A DNA stretch of 64,000 nucleotides from an uncultured Clostridia bacterium (GTDB lineage: Bacteria > Bacillota > Clostridia > Oscillospirales > Ruminococcaceae), in assembly GCA_947624555.1 (NCBI GenBank), contig CANQKW010000005.1:26767-90766 (forward strand), given 5' to 3'. Within the stretch, counting starts at the first letter, position 1. Each line of letters opens with the position of its first letter. The notes beneath the pieces are model-generated. The model was not told the DNA's origin and did no database searches. It was given only the letters and a program-made list of their open reading frames with translations. Position numbers and translations under genes: made by a program. Positions 34,631-43,983 of the stretch are shown here, in pieces.

Positions 34631-36979
34631 ATGATTGACAAGACTTTGCTGAAAAACGATTTTGAGGACATTATCAGGGAATATCGCATTGTAGGAAAGC
34701 GCTGTACGCCTGTACAGCTCCACGACGCTCTTTCCAAAGCTATTATGCGTCAGGCTGTTCCTATGATGAACTGCTCCTCGCCGAAGGGCAGAAGTGCAAG
34801 CTATCTCTCAATGGAATTTCTCGTAGGAAGGGCAATCTACAACAATATACTGTGTCTGGGACTTGCCGATTATGCCGAAGAGCTGCTTTCGGGAGAGGGA
34901 AGTTCTCTTTCGGAATTTGAGGAAATAGAGGACGCCGCTCTCGGAAACGGCGGTCTGGGCAGACTTGCCGCCTGTTTCCTTGACAGCGCAGCAACGCTTA
35001 AACTCCCTGTAACGGGATACGGTATCAGATACAAATACGGTCTTTTCAGGCAGACCATAGAAAACGGTTTTCAGCGTGAATATGCCGATGACTGGACATC
35101 TCAGGGCGACCCGTGGAGCCGCCGTGTCGACGAGGATACGGTCATTGTCCATTTTGCGGACAGCGATGTCAAGGCTGTTCCTTATGATATGCCGATTTTC
35201 GGCTATCAGAACGATTTTGCCTGCACCCTCAGACTGTGGCAGGCAGAGCCTGTGAATTCCTTTGATTTTGACGCATTCAACCGGCAGGATTATTACGAGG
35301 CGGCAAGGGGAGAAATCGAGTCCGAAAATATCTCCAAAACACTCTATCCCAACGACGACGCACGTCCCGGAAAGCTGCTCCGCCTGAAACAGGAATATTT
35401 CTTCAGCGCAGCGTCTGTCGAAGATTTGATAAGAAAACACCTCGCCGCAGGCAGAAAACTGTCTGATTTTGCGGAATACAACACTATCCAGCTCAACGAC
35501 ACACACCCCGTTATTGCAATTCCCGAACTTATCCGCAATCTTATCGGCAGAGGCTGCAGCTTTGAAGAGGCTCTTGAAATTGCAAAAAAGACCTTTAATT
35601 ACACGAACCACACGATTATGGCTGAGGCTCTCGAAAAATGGCAGACCGACCTTGTGGAAGAACTGCTCCCCGAAGTTTATGCCGTAATTCTCCGTATAAA
35701 CGAGGCGTTTATCTCGGATATGTACCGCCGCGGCGTTTCACGTGAAAAAATCGAAACTATGCAGATCGTTTCAAACAATATGGTGCATATGGCAAGAATG
35801 GCAATCTATTGCTCTTCTCACGTAAACGGAGTTGCAAGGATACACACCGAAATACTCAAAAAAGACGCTCTTCCCGATTGGTACGAAATGTTCCCCGAAC
35901 GTTTCCTCAACGAAACGAACGGCATTACTCCCCGCCGCTGGCTGGCTCTGTGCAACCCGAAACTTTCGTCAATGATAACCGAACTTCTCAAAAGCGAAAG
36001 CTGGCTTACCGACCTTGCACAGCTCAAAAATCTGCGTCCGTTCTGCGATGACAAGGCAATCCGGGACCGTTTTGCCGCTATCAAACAGGAAAACAAGTCG
36101 GCTCTTGCAAAGTATATTTCTGCTCACGAGAATGTCGAAATCGATGCGGAAAGCCTGTTTGATATTCAGATAAAGCGTCTTCACGAATACAAGCGTCAGC
36201 TCCTCAATGCGTTCTCGATACTGTATATTTACTTCGGATTGAAAGACGGCTCTGTCGCAAGGGAGAATTTTGCCCCCACAACGTTTATTTTCGGTGCAAA
36301 ATCTGCTCCGGGCTACGCAAGAGCAAAGGCTATAATCAAATATATCAACGAAATTGCCAATCTCGTAAACAACGACAACTCTCTCGGCGGACTTATCAAG
36401 GTCGTTTTCGTGCAGAATTATAATGTATCCTATGCCGAAAAGCTGGTTGTGGCTGCCGACATTTCCGAACAGATTTCCACAGCAGGCACAGAGGCGTCGG
36501 GTACGGGAAATATGAAATTTATGCTCAACGGAACAATGACCCTCGGCACATACGATGGCGCAAACGTTGAAATTGCAGAAGAGGCAGGCGAAGAAAACAA
36601 CTACATCTTCGGTGCAAGGGTACAAGACCTGGAGCGCATTATGCCGACCTACGACCCCAGAAAGCTGTATTCCGAGAATACAAGGATAGCGAGAGTACTC
36701 AATACGCTTATAGACGGCACATTCTCCGACGGCGGAAACGGCTCTTTCAGAGAACTGTACTACTCGCTGCTCGACGGCGCATCCTGGCATAAGCCCGACC
36801 ACTACTATGTTCTCGGCGACCTTGAAAATTATGTTCAGGCAAAGCTCAAGGCAAACTCGGACTACAAATTCAACCGAGATGAATTTACCAAAAAATCTAT
36901 GATAAATATGTGCTTTGCAGGAAAATTCAGCTCCGACAGAACTATCGAGGGCTACGCAAAGGATATTTGGAAAATTTGA
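34631..36979 (+). CDS. glgP: Glycogen/starch phosphorylase
   Basis: 782 residues, GT35 family. It releases glucose 1-phosphate from alpha-1,4-glucan using phosphate and PLP. Family marks are SYLSMEFLVGRAIYNNILCL, EDAALGNGGLGRLAACFLDS, YGIRYKYGLFRQ, IQLNDTHPVIAIPELIR, ERFLNETNGITPRRWLALCN, QIKRLHEYKRQLLNAFSILY and the PLP site STAGTEASGTGNMKFMLNG (in the sequence: TAGTEASGTGNMKFMLNG, with the Lys). Slightly shorter than the 800-840 of E. coli and mammalian enzymes, mostly at the N-terminus. AAGGAGATTAAATT precedes the ATG. It stands alone, with its own promoter; no other glg genes are nearby. Confidence 0.96.
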   Translation: MIDKTLLKNDFEDIIREYRIVGKRCTPVQLHDALSKAIMRQAVPMMNCSSPKGRSASYLSMEFLVGRAIYNNILCLGLADYAEELLSGEGSSLSEFEEIEDAALGNGGLGRLAACFLDSAATLKLPVTGYGIRYKYGLFRQTIENGFQREYADDWTSQGDPWSRRVDEDTVIVHFADSDVKAVPYDMPIFGYQNDFACTLRLWQAEPVNSFDFDAFNRQDYYEAARGEIESENISKTLYPNDDARPGKLLRLKQEYFFSAASVEDLIRKHLAAGRKLSDFAEYNTIQLNDTHPVIAIPELIRNLIGRGCSFEEALEIAKKTFNYTNHTIMAEALEKWQTDLVEELLPEVYAVILRINEAFISDMYRRGVSREKIETMQIVSNNMVHMARMAIYCSSHVNGVARIHTEILKKDALPDWYEMFPERFLNETNGITPRRWLALCNPKLSSMITELLKSESWLTDLAQLKNLRPFCDDKAIRDRFAAIKQENKSALAKYISAHENVEIDAESLFDIQIKRLHEYKRQLLNAFSILYIYFGLKDGSVARENFAPTTFIFGAKSAPGYARAKAIIKYINEIANLVNNDNSLGGLIKVVFVQNYNVSYAEKLVVAADISEQISTAGTEASGTGNMKFMLNGTMTLGTYDGANVEIAEEAGEENNYIFGARVQDLERIMPTYDPRKLYSENTRIARVLNTLIDGTFSDGGNGSFRELYYSLLDGASWHKPDHYYVLGDLENYVQAKLKANSDYKFNRDEFTKKSMINMCFAGKFSSDRTIEGYAKDIWKI

Positions 36980-37019
36980 TACTGCACGAAAATGTATTTG
37001 AGTTTTTTTGAAAAAACGC

Positions 37020-37048
37020 TTGACTTTTTTGGGCAAATCTGTTATAAT
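37020..37048 (+). promoter_or_regulatory. Sigma-A promoter of rpsF operon
   Basis: TTGACT (37020-37025), 17-base spacer, TATAAT (37043-37048). Near-consensus, as expected for ribosomal protein genes. Confidence 0.88.
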
Positions 37049-37087
37049 AATGAAGTTAATCGCCGAAAATCAGCGAATAACCCCTTT

Positions 37088-37106
37088 CTCACGGAAGGAC
37101 CGTGAG
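37088..37106 (+). promoter_or_regulatory. Leader hairpin of rpsF, possible S6:S18 site
   Basis: CTCACGG (37088-37094) and CCGTGAG (37100-37106) form a 7-bp stem with loop AAGGA, 28 bases before the rpsF ATG. Bacterial rpsF leaders often carry an S6:S18-binding hairpin with a conserved CCG; whether this hairpin fits that motif in detail I cannot verify. Confidence 0.4.
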
Positions 37107-37134
37107 ATATATATCCATAAGGAGGTGCAAATAA

Positions 37135-37431
37135 ATGGCAAAGCTTGGTGAAAAGTACGAGGCTATGGTCGTTCTTTCCGTAAAGGCCAACGACGAGGAG
37201 CAGATAAAGGCTCTTGTCGAAAAGTTCTCAAATCTTATCAAGAACAACGGCACTCTCGAAGGTGTTGACGAGTGGGGCAAGAGAAAGCTCGCTTACGACA
37301 TCAACTACGAGAGCGAGGGTTATTATGTTCTTTATAATTTCGAGAGCAAGCCCGATTTCCCCGCAGAGCTTGAACGTGTAATCAGCATCACTGACGGCGT
37401 TCTTCGCTCAATGGTTGTTCTCAGAAAGTAA
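37135..37431 (+). CDS. rpsF: 30S ribosomal protein S6
   Basis: 98 residues, normal for bS6, which sits on the platform of the small subunit with S18. Family marks: KYEAMVVLSVKANDEEQIKA at the start, GVDEWGKRKLAYDINYESEG in the middle (the WGKRKLAY signature) and VISITDGVLRSMVVLRK at the end. AGGAGGTGCAAATAA precedes the ATG. First of the conserved trio rpsF-ssb-rpsR. Confidence 0.98.
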   Translation: MAKLGEKYEAMVVLSVKANDEEQIKALVEKFSNLIKNNGTLEGVDEWGKRKLAYDINYESEGYYVLYNFESKPDFPAELERVISITDGVLRSMVVLRK

Positions 37432-37456
37432 TCGGACGTTTGGCGGAGGTGTTATT

Positions 37457-37933
37457 ATGGCTTATAACAGAGCGATTTTAATGGGCAGACTTACACGGGA
37501 CCCTGAGCTGAAAACTACTGCGACAGGAATAAATGTGTGCAGTTTCAGCATTGCTGTTGACAGAAGATTTCAGGCGAAGGGCGAGGAAAAGAAAGCCGAT
37601 TTCTTTAATATCGTTGCGTGGCGTCAGCAGGCAGAGTTTGTTTCCCGTTATTTCAAAAAGGGAAGTATGATACTCGTTGAAGGCGAACTTCAGACTCGCC
37701 AGTACACAAATAAAGACGGCGTAAACGTCAATGTTACGGAAATCGTTGCCGATCAGATATGCTTTACGGGCTCAAAGTCCGAAAGCGGCACGGGAAATTA
37801 TTCTTCGGGCGACCCCGGATACGTCACGCCTCCTCCTGCTAATGAATCCTATTCTGCTCCGTCAGGAAACACTTCGGGAAGTGCCGACAGTGCAGACTTC
37901 TCCTCTGCCGACAGCGACGAATATCCATTCTGA
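37457..37933 (+). CDS. ssb: Single-stranded DNA-binding protein
   Basis: 158 residues from the ATG at 37457, which follows GGCGGAGG. The N-terminal OB fold (YNRAILMGRLTRDPELKTTA, FFNIVAWRQQAEFVSRYFKK, GSMILVEGELQTRQYTNKDG) binds single-stranded DNA as a tetramer in replication and repair. A Gly/Ser/Asp-rich linker leads to the acidic tip DSDEYPF, which recruits partner proteins. Between rpsF and rpsR as in most Firmicutes. Confidence 0.97.
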   Translation: MAYNRAILMGRLTRDPELKTTATGINVCSFSIAVDRRFQAKGEEKKADFFNIVAWRQQAEFVSRYFKKGSMILVEGELQTRQYTNKDGVNVNVTEIVADQICFTGSKSESGTGNYSSGDPGYVTPPPANESYSAPSGNTSGSADSADFSSADSDEYPF

Positions 37934-37974
37934 GAAAAATGCGAATTATCTAATTCTTACAGGAGGTAAAAGTA

Positions 37975-38223
37975 ATGGCTGAAAAGACCGAAAGACCCGT
38001 TCATCCTGCTAAGCGCAGCCGTAAAAAGGTTTGCCAGTTCTGCGCAGACAGAGCGGAGTTTATTGACTATAAGGATATTGCAAAACTCAGGAAATTTATG
38101 ACTGAGCGTTCCAAAATCCTTCCTTGCAGAGTAACAGGCTGCTGTGCTTATCATCAGAGAGAGCTTACAAAAGCTATCAAGAGAGCAAGACAGGTAGCGC
38201 TTATCCCTTATTCTGCGGATTAA
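37975..38223 (+). CDS. rpsR: 30S ribosomal protein S18
   Basis: 82 residues, bS18. Motifs [20 protein letters not shown] and [20 protein letters not shown] are canonical, and the four cysteines (CQFC, C.. GCC) show the zinc-binding C+ form rather than the C- paralog. AGGAGGTAAAAGTA precedes the ATG. The C-terminus [20 protein letters not shown] is the usual RNA-binding end. Confidence 0.98.
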   Translation: MAEKTERPVHPAKRSRKKVCQFCADRAEFIDYKDIAKLRKFMTERSKILPCRVTGCCAYHQRELTKAIKRARQVALIPYSAD

Positions 38224-38232
38224 ATCCAAACC

Positions 38233-38266
38233 AAAACAGGCTCGAAAAATCGAGCCTGTTTTTTTT
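38233..38266 (+). terminator. Rho-independent terminator after rpsR
   Basis: AACAGGCTCGA and TCGAGCCTGTT form an 11-bp stem with loop AAAA, followed by eight T. It also lies at the end of the convergent FliB-like gene and has A-rich flanks, so it may act both ways. Confidence 0.92.
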
Positions 38267-38280
38267 ATGTATTCAAAGTA

Positions 38281-39486
38281 TTACTTAAGGAAAAGCGCCA
38301 AGTGCGCAGGCGACAGGAAATTTCCCTGTTTTATCATATCGAGCAGTTTTTCTACCTTTTTCGTGGAATGTGAGAAGTTTCGCACTATAATAGCTGAAAT
38401 TGTGGCAATAAATTCGTCGGTTTTCTTTTCTGCGTTTTCGCCCGGATTATCGGTGGTAAGCGAGGCAGCCACAACTGCGATAAATTTCATCATTGCAAGC
38501 GTTGTTGCGTAAAGCGCATAATTTTCAAATATAGTGCGCTGAACGGGATAAAGAGGAACATTAAGCTCAAACAGAAGATTAAGCGCCACGTTTCTGAGCC
38601 AGAATGTCTTGTCCTTGTAGACCTCCGCAAGGCGCTGTTCGCCTTTGTTATAAAGTTCAATGCTGACGTTGCCGTTTTTGTCGGAGATAAAGCTCAGCAG
38701 GTCACATTGTGTAAAGAATGTGAGAAACTGTCCGACAGTTACTGCCTTCATACTGTAATTCGGCTTGATATTCTCAATAGACTTGATTTCTGTACCGCTG
38801 TGGAGCTGCTTTCGTATATTACGCACAGAATTCGGGATATTGTCAAAGTCCTTGTTTTCGACAGATTTTGTCAATGCCTTAGCTGCCAGAGCACCGAGAA
38901 TGACGTTTGTTTCAACAGAATTTTTGCGGTCTGATATTATATCATAGATAAGCTCGGTTATTTCCTTGCAGTACTCTGTTTCGGGGTGGTCTTTGATATC
39001 TTGCTCAGTAAACGCAACGGCATTATATACCGTTACACTTCCCTTTAACTGAACGTTTACAAGGTCGGCACTTCTGTCCTCGTTAAGCAGCTTATGTGTA
39101 ACTATGGGACAGGACATAAAGCAGTAATTATAGCAAACGTCGTTTGTAATAAAATGGCTGCGGGGATATTTCGAGCAGACTTCCGACAGATATTCTTCGC
39201 CAAGTTCACGCTGAATACGGCAAAGATTGTCCTCGGTAAGAAACGGGCATCTGCAGTCGTCTTTCAAAGTGACTGCAAAAAGCGGACCGTCTTTCCTCTC
39301 CTCCACAACGTGAAATGAGCTTTTCATAAGCGCTTTCAATTCCTCAGAGCAGTCAGCGGCATTTATCACCTTGTCAATTTCTTTTTTCGTCCAGAAAATA
39401 TTCCGGCCTACACAGCAAGAATTCGGACAAGAGCCGCCTGCACACTTAAATTCTCCATAATACCTCGGTTGTCTGTAGTAATACAT
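38281..39486 (-). CDS. FliB-type flagellin lysine N-methylase-like protein (copy 1)
   Basis: 401 residues from the ATG at 39484-39486, preceded by GGAGGATTTT. The N-terminal cysteine pattern FKCAGGSCPNSCCVG and the later CPFLTEDNLCRIQ, CSKYPR and CYNYCFMSCP are the marks of the FliB/CxxCxxCC family; FliB in Salmonella methylates lysines of flagellin. The cysteines probably bind a metal or iron-sulfur centre. It has its own sigma-A promoter and is 19 kb from the flagellar operon. A paralog with the same layout is at 50597-51787. The substrate here is inferred only. Confidence 0.8.
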   Translation of the reverse strand: MYYYRQPRYYGEFKCAGGSCPNSCCVGRNIFWTKKEIDKVINAADCSEELKALMKSSFHVVEERKDGPLFAVTLKDDCRCPFLTEDNLCRIQRELGEEYLSEVCSKYPRSHFITNDVCYNYCFMSCPIVTHKLLNEDRSADLVNVQLKGSVTVYNAVAFTEQDIKDHPETEYCKEITELIYDIISDRKNSVETNVILGALAAKALTKSVENKDFDNIPNSVRNIRKQLHSGTEIKSIENIKPNYSMKAVTVGQFLTFFTQCDLLSFISDKNGNVSIELYNKGEQRLAEVYKDKTFWLRNVALNLLFELNVPLYPVQRTIFENYALYATTLAMMKFIAVVAASLTTDNPGENAEKKTDEFIATISAIIVRNFSHSTKKVEKLLDMIKQGNFLSPAHLALFLK

Positions 39487-39527
39487 AAAATCCTCCAAAT
39501 ATCACCCGTTACTGCACATCTGTTTTT

Positions 39528-39556
39528 ATTATATCACGACACGAACGCATTGTCAA
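39528..39556 (-). promoter_or_regulatory. Sigma-A promoter of FliB-like gene 1
   Basis: Minus-strand TTGACA (39551-39556), 17-base spacer, TATAAT (39528-39533). Not a sigma-28 promoter. Confidence 0.83.
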
Positions 39557-39594
39557 GCCGGGGTATTCGTCTTATGGACCTTCTGTATCAGAGC

Positions 39595-39624
39595 AAAAAC
39601 GGGAGAGCATTCGGCTGCTCTCCC
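39595..39624 (-). terminator. Terminator of htpG
   Basis: GGGAGAGCA (39601-39609) pairs with TGCTCTCCC (39616-39624); GTTTTTGC follows on the minus strand. It starts 10 bases beyond the htpG stop. Confidence 0.85.
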
Positions 39625-39634
39625 AATTTGTTAT

Positions 39635-41545
39635 TTACTTGGCCATTATCTCGCAGATTTTATTTGAAAACTCCACGGGATTTTCAATCGGCATTCCCTC
39701 TATCAGAAGAGCCTGATTGTACAAAATCTCCGCATAATCGGCTGCTTTGTCTTTGTCGCTTTCGTACAATTCTTTGAGTTTTGCAAAAATAGCGTGATTT
39801 GGATTTATCTCAAGGATTTTCTCCGCCTTAGCGCCCTCTCCGTTAGGCATTGCGGAAAGCACCTTCTCCATTTCAACCGAAAGCATTCCCTCGCTGGTAA
39901 TGCATACAGGATGGCTTTTCAGACGCTGCGACAGCTTTACCGCCTTGACCTTGCCGCCTAATTTCTCTGTCATAAAGTCAAACAAAGCCTTGCTGTCCTC
40001 TTCGGCTTTTTTGATTTCTTCCTTTACTTCGGGAGTATCAATGCCCAAATCGTCCGCAGACACCGACTTAAATTCCTTGCCGTTGAAGTCGTGCATCATC
40101 TGAAGGCAGAACTCGTCTACGCTGTCGGTAAGATACAAAATCTCATAGCCTTTGTCACGCACCTGTTCGGTCTGAGGCAGGCTTTCGATACGGGAAACGC
40201 TGCTGCCGCTTGCAAAATAGATATATTTCTGATCTTCCTTCATACGGGAAACGTACTCTTCAAAGGAAGTCGTGCCGCCGTTTGAGGTCTTGAACAGCAA
40301 AAGCTCCTGCAATTCCGACTTGTTCATTCCGTAGGACTCATAGATACCGTACTTGATTTGCGCACCGAATGTCTCGAAAAACTTTTCGTATTTCTCACGG
40401 GAATTTTTCATCAGCTTTTTCAGCTCGTTCTTGATCGATTTTTCAATACTTTTTGCAATAATTTTGAGCTGTCTGTCGTGCTGGAGCATTTCACGGGAAA
40501 TATTGAGCGACAAATCTTCGCTGTCCACAAGACCCTTTACAAAGCTGAAATAGTCGGGCAGCAGATCCGCACACTTCTCCATTATCATAACGCCGCTTGA
40601 ATAAAGCTGAAGTCCCTTTTCAAAATTTTTCGAGTAGTAGTCAAACGGCGCTTTTTCGGGAATATAGAGCAAAGCGGAATAAGTCGCATTTCCTTCTACT
40701 TTGGTGTGGATATGGACAAGCGGGTCGTTGTAATCGTAAAATTTATCCTTGTAGAACTGATTATAGTCCTCGTCTTTCAGCTCTGATTTAGCCTTTTTCC
40801 AGATAGGAACCATTGAGTTGAGCGTTTCGGTGACAATTTCCTTTTCATATTCTGCCTCTTTTCCGTCAACGCCCGTGCCTTCTTTAAGCTTTTCGTGCTC
40901 AACGTCCATTTTAATAGGATAGCGTATATAGTCGGAATATTTTCTTACAAGCTCTTTGATTTTGTACGGCGTGAGAAACTCGTCATAATTCTCCTCGTCG
41001 GCGTTATTTTTTATCTCAAGAGTAATGACCGTACCGCAGTCCTCTTTTTCGGCGTCTTCAACGGAATAACCCTCTGCGCCGTCGCTCTGCCACATATAAG
41101 CCTTATCTGAGCCGTAAGCCTTTGAAATAACCGTAACTCTCTTAGCGACCATAAATGCGGAATAAAATCCTACGCCAAACTGACCGATTATATCAACGTC
41201 ATCGGCTTTTTCATTCTCATTCTTAAACGCAAAAGAACCGCTTTGTGCAATAGTTCCGAGATTGTTTTCAAGCTCGTCCTTTGTCATTCCTATACCGTTA
41301 TCGGAAATAGTAAGCGTTCTTGCGTCTTTATCGAGAGCAATTGTAATCTGCATATCCGAGCGTGTAAGACCCAGATTTTCCTCCATTGACCTGAAATACA
41401 GCTTATCCATAGCGTCCGAGGCATTTGAAATAAGCTCTCGCAGGAAAATCTCCTTATGCGTATAAATCGAGTTTATCATCATTTCCAGCAAACGCTTTGA
41501 CTCTGCTTTAAATTCTCTCAGTGAACCGTTCTTTTTTTCTTCCAT
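39635..41545 (-). CDS. htpG: Hsp90-family chaperone HtpG
   Basis: 636 residues from the ATG at 41543-41545. HtpG is the bacterial Hsp90, an ATP-driven dimeric chaperone. The GHKL ATPase motifs are intact: [59 protein letters not shown] and TVITLEIK. The middle domain has the usual [30 protein letters not shown] and ending in the C-terminal dimer domain with [10 protein letters not shown]. Single-gene unit under the CIRCE promoter. Confidence 0.97.
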   Translation of the reverse strand: MEEKKNGSLREFKAESKRLLEMMINSIYTHKEIFLRELISNASDAMDKLYFRSMEENLGLTRSDMQITIALDKDARTLTISDNGIGMTKDELENNLGTIAQSGSFAFKNENEKADDVDIIGQFGVGFYSAFMVAKRVTVISKAYGSDKAYMWQSDGAEGYSVEDAEKEDCGTVITLEIKNNADEENYDEFLTPYKIKELVRKYSDYIRYPIKMDVEHEKLKEGTGVDGKEAEYEKEIVTETLNSMVPIWKKAKSELKDEDYNQFYKDKFYDYNDPLVHIHTKVEGNATYSALLYIPEKAPFDYYSKNFEKGLQLYSSGVMIMEKCADLLPDYFSFVKGLVDSEDLSLNISREMLQHDRQLKIIAKSIEKSIKNELKKLMKNSREKYEKFFETFGAQIKYGIYESYGMNKSELQELLLFKTSNGGTTSFEEYVSRMKEDQKYIYFASGSSVSRIESLPQTEQVRDKGYEILYLTDSVDEFCLQMMHDFNGKEFKSVSADDLGIDTPEVKEEIKKAEEDSKALFDFMTEKLGGKVKAVKLSQRLKSHPVCITSEGMLSVEMEKVLSAMPNGEGAKAEKILEINPNHAIFAKLKELYESDKDKAADYAEILYNQALLIEGMPIENPVEFSNKICEIMAK

Positions 41546-41565
41546 TGTAGTCACCCCTTACTTTT

Positions 41566-41592
41566 TTAGCACTCTCTCGTTCAGAGTGCTAA
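41566..41592 (-). promoter_or_regulatory. CIRCE operator (HrcA site)
   Basis: TTAGCACTC (41566-41574), nine bases, GAGTGCTAA (41584-41592): a perfect copy of the CIRCE inverted repeat. It overlaps the likely transcription start of htpG, so HrcA should repress this gene until heat stress. Confidence 0.96.
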
Positions 41593-41596
41593 TTAT

Positions 41597-41624
41597 ATTA
41601 TACACCTTTTTTTACAAATGTCAA
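41597..41624 (-). promoter_or_regulatory. Sigma-A promoter of htpG
   Basis: Minus-strand TTGACA (41619-41624), 16-base spacer, TATAAT (41597-41602), both consensus boxes, immediately upstream of CIRCE. Confidence 0.9.
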
Positions 41625-41655
41625 GCATTTAGATAAAATATCACATAAAATTCAC

Positions 41656-41689
41656 AAAAAAAATACCGCAGACAAGGGGGTGTCTGCGG
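41656..41689 (-). terminator. Rho-independent terminator
   Basis: CCGCAGACA (41666-41674) and TGTCTGCGG (41681-41689) form a 9-bp stem; TATTTTTTTTG follows on the minus strand. It ends the yajC-bioY-AEC transcript and shields the htpG promoter. Confidence 0.88.
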
Positions 41690-41704
41690 AAAACAAATTA
41701 AAGT

Positions 41705-41790
41705 TGCCGACTGTTTGGGGAAAACAGTATACCGGCTGAAAATAATTGGGGAAAATATATTAAGAAGTATACAGGCTAAAAAGCCTAAAT
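41705..41790. repeat. Imperfect direct repeat in intergenic region
   Basis: Two units share TTGGGGAAAA and then GTATACCGGCTGAAAA or GTATACAGGCTAAAAA, the second unit carrying a few extra bases between the two parts. They lie between the AEC transporter stop and its terminator, so they would be in its 3' untranslated RNA. No frame of use was seen. Confidence 0.45.
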
Positions 41791-41889
41791 ACTATCTTGT
41801 CAACTATCACCTCTATGATTATACCATTTTTTCTCATAATTTGCAACGATAAATTATTACAAATTTAATATTTTAATTTTGTATATTAT

Positions 41890-42834
41890 TTACAACAGCC
41901 AACCGCACATCAGCTCATAAAATGCCAAAACCAGCGGCATTGTCGCTATACTTAGTATCGTAGATGCGGCGAAGTGATTTGACGCATATTCAGCGTTTTT
42001 CCCGAATTTATGCGAAAACATTATAGTCGCCGAGGCAGTCGGAGCGGCAGCGGCTACAAGTATTGAGCTTACTGCCGTGCCGTTTGCGCCGAAATGCCTT
42101 GCGAGAACGTACATCATCACAATTATCATCGGGAAAATTACCAGCCTGAAAGCCTGAAGAAAATACACTCTCTTCTTTGTAAAACAGCTTTTTATTCCCG
42201 AAACGGCAATTGTTGCGCCCGAAACCGTCATAGCAAGCGGCGTATTCAGCGAACCAAGATAATTAAGCGGTTCTCTTATTATTTCGGGCATACGAAATCC
42301 CGTGAAAAAGCAGACCAGACCGAGAATTATGCTGAGAACAGCAGGAGAAACCAGAATTTTCAGCAGTCCTTTTCCCGTGATCTTTTTACCGCTCATCATA
42401 ACAACGCCGTGCGTCCACATAAAGACATTAAACGCTGTAATATATGCCGTGAGGTAAAAAACTCCCTCTGAACCGTAGGTCGCCTCTGCAAGAGGTATTC
42501 CCATAAACGCACAGTTGGAATAACCCAACGCAAAGCGTTCCACCTCAAAATCCTTGTGGGTCTTTCGCACAACCAACCGAGCCGCCAAAACCGTAAGTCC
42601 CTGTGACGCAAAAGCAAGCGCAAGCGCCGTAAGAAGTCCTTTAAGCAGCTCAGGGTCAAATTCCGTCTGATATGCATTAAAAATTACAATTGGGCTGATT
42701 ATTGAGATAGTAATATTTGACAGCCGCTTTGTGGAATTTTCGTCGAGGAATTTTGCCTTGTACAAAACATATCCGAAAAGCAGCAAAATCAGCATTACAC
42801 CTGCTTGAAAAGCTATAATCAGCGCAGAGTTCAT
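41890..42834 (-). CDS. AEC (auxin efflux carrier) family transporter
   Basis: 314 residues and about ten membrane helices in two inverted five-helix halves. Family pattern: FGYVLYKAKFLDENSTKRLS at the start with the conserved Lys/Asp, NITISIISPIVIFNAYQTEF, the GYSNCAFMGIPLAEATYGSE motif, and AAAPTASATIMFSHKFGKNA near the end. Bacterial members move organic acids such as malate; the substrate here is unknown. It follows bioY by 16 bases as the last gene of the yajC operon. Confidence 0.88.
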   Translation of the reverse strand: MNSALIIAFQAGVMLILLLFGYVLYKAKFLDENSTKRLSNITISIISPIVIFNAYQTEFDPELLKGLLTALALAFASQGLTVLAARLVVRKTHKDFEVERFALGYSNCAFMGIPLAEATYGSEGVFYLTAYITAFNVFMWTHGVVMMSGKKITGKGLLKILVSPAVLSIILGLVCFFTGFRMPEIIREPLNYLGSLNTPLAMTVSGATIAVSGIKSCFTKKRVYFLQAFRLVIFPMIIVMMYVLARHFGANGTAVSSILVAAAAPTASATIMFSHKFGKNAEYASNHFAASTILSIATMPLVLAFYELMCGWLL

Positions 42835-42850
42835 TTTAAGCCTTCTTACT

Positions 42851-43390
42851 TTACATAAAAATATCCGTTCTTGATTTCAGAGGGATCGCAATAGCCGAAA
42901 CTGCGGCAATTTTAAGCGCATCGCCGGGCAAAAACGGAACAGCGCAAAGCATAAGCGCAGTCGCAAGGTCACTTCCGGTCAAAACCATATACCAGACTGT
43001 TCCGAAAGCGTAAAGTGCAACTGTGCCGAGAACCATTCCCACGGGAAGCAGCTTTTTGCCCTTCTCAGAGAAAACTCCCGTCAAAAGCGCCATAAGTATG
43101 TAGCCGATAATATATCCGCCCGTTACTCCGAACAGTACGCCAAATCCGCCCTTAAATCCCGAAAAGACAGGCAGACCTATTGCTCCGAGCAAAATATATA
43201 CCGAAACGGCAATAACGCCCTTTTTACTTCCGAGTAGCGCTCCTGCGAGATAGATCGCAAAAGTGCCGAGCGTTATCGGAATAGGACCTACATTAAAAGA
43301 AAACGGCGCAAGAACGCAGATAATTGCTGCAAAAAGCGCAATAAACACCATATTTCTTACTGTCAATTTTCCGGCACTGTCCTGTTTCAT
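42851..43390 (-). CDS. bioY: Biotin transporter S component BioY
   Basis: 179 residues, six membrane helices. BioY is the substrate-binding subunit of an ECF-type biotin transporter and can work with a shared energising module (EcfA-T) encoded elsewhere. Marks: VGPIPITLGTFAIYLAGALL near residues 34-53, LLGAIGLPVFSGFKGGFGVL and GPTGGYIIGY-like VTGGYIIGYILMAL, and FLPGDALKIAAVSAIAIPL at the end. It is transcribed with a TetR-type regulator; no biotin synthesis gene or BirA is nearby. Confidence 0.93.
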   Translation of the reverse strand: MKQDSAGKLTVRNMVFIALFAAIICVLAPFSFNVGPIPITLGTFAIYLAGALLGSKKGVIAVSVYILLGAIGLPVFSGFKGGFGVLFGVTGGYIIGYILMALLTGVFSEKGKKLLPVGMVLGTVALYAFGTVWYMVLTGSDLATALMLCAVPFLPGDALKIAAVSAIAIPLKSRTDIFM

Positions 43391-43413
43391 AGCCTATGTA
43401 CCTCGTTTTCTGA

Positions 43414-43983
43414 TTATTTTTTTTCGGGGAGATAAGCAGACAATCCCCCTGCGGCGGTCTTTACGGAAATATCGGCAAGAGCGTCAATATCCTCCCGGCA
43501 GCCTCCCGCAAACCATTCCGCATACAGAGCAAGCATTCCCGAAACGACAAACTCCGCCGCTGCGCCCAACTCTCGATCGCCGCTTTTTGCACCGTTATTT
43601 TTGAGAGCGGCAGCAATCGTTCTGCGAAGAGCCATTTTCAGTCGTCCGTCGGTAAAATTCTCGGCGTTATGCTTTAAAATTCGTGAAAAAATATCGCTGT
43701 GCAGCTTTACCGTTTCACTTGCGCCCCGAATGACAGCCTCGATATTCAGCAGACTTCCGCTGCGAAGATTTTTCGAGAATTCGCCCAAAAGTTCGTTTTC
43801 AAGCTCCTCCATAACGTCGATTACCGTGCGGTAATGACGGTAAAAGGTCTTTCGGTTGATTTTTGCGATAGTGCATATTTCCGATACGGTTACCCTTGAA
43901 ATATGCTTTTCCGATAAGGTTTCAAGAAGAGCGTTGCGGATAATGCTGCGTGTTTTGACTACCCTTAAATCAGTTTTCGGCAT
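43414..43983 (-). CDS. TetR/AcrR-family transcriptional regulator
   Basis: 189 residues. The N-terminal helix-turn-helix domain is clear (IIRNALLETLSEKHISRVTV, EICTIAKINRKTFYRHYRTV), and the C-terminal ligand domain is of the short TetR_C type seen in dihydroxyacetone-kinase regulator-like proteins. Its start overlaps the yajC stop (TAATG) and it lies directly before bioY, so it may control bioY and the AEC gene or a remote target. No palindromic operator was recognised near its promoter. Confidence 0.87.
   Translation of the reverse strand: MPKTDLRVVKTRSIIRNALLETLSEKHISRVTVSEICTIAKINRKTFYRHYRTVIDVMEELENELLGEFSKNLRSGSLLNIEAVIRGASETVKLHSDIFSRILKHNAENFTDGRLKMALRRTIAAALKNNGAKSGDRELGAAAEFVVSGMLALYAEWFAGGCREDIDALADISVKTAAGGLSAYLPEKK

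Noticed and set aside
38281..39486. Possible radical SAM or ferredoxin protein because of many cysteines
   Set aside because: The cysteine spacing is that of the FliB/CxxCxxCC family, not C-x3-C-x2-C, and a second copy in the window has the same plan.
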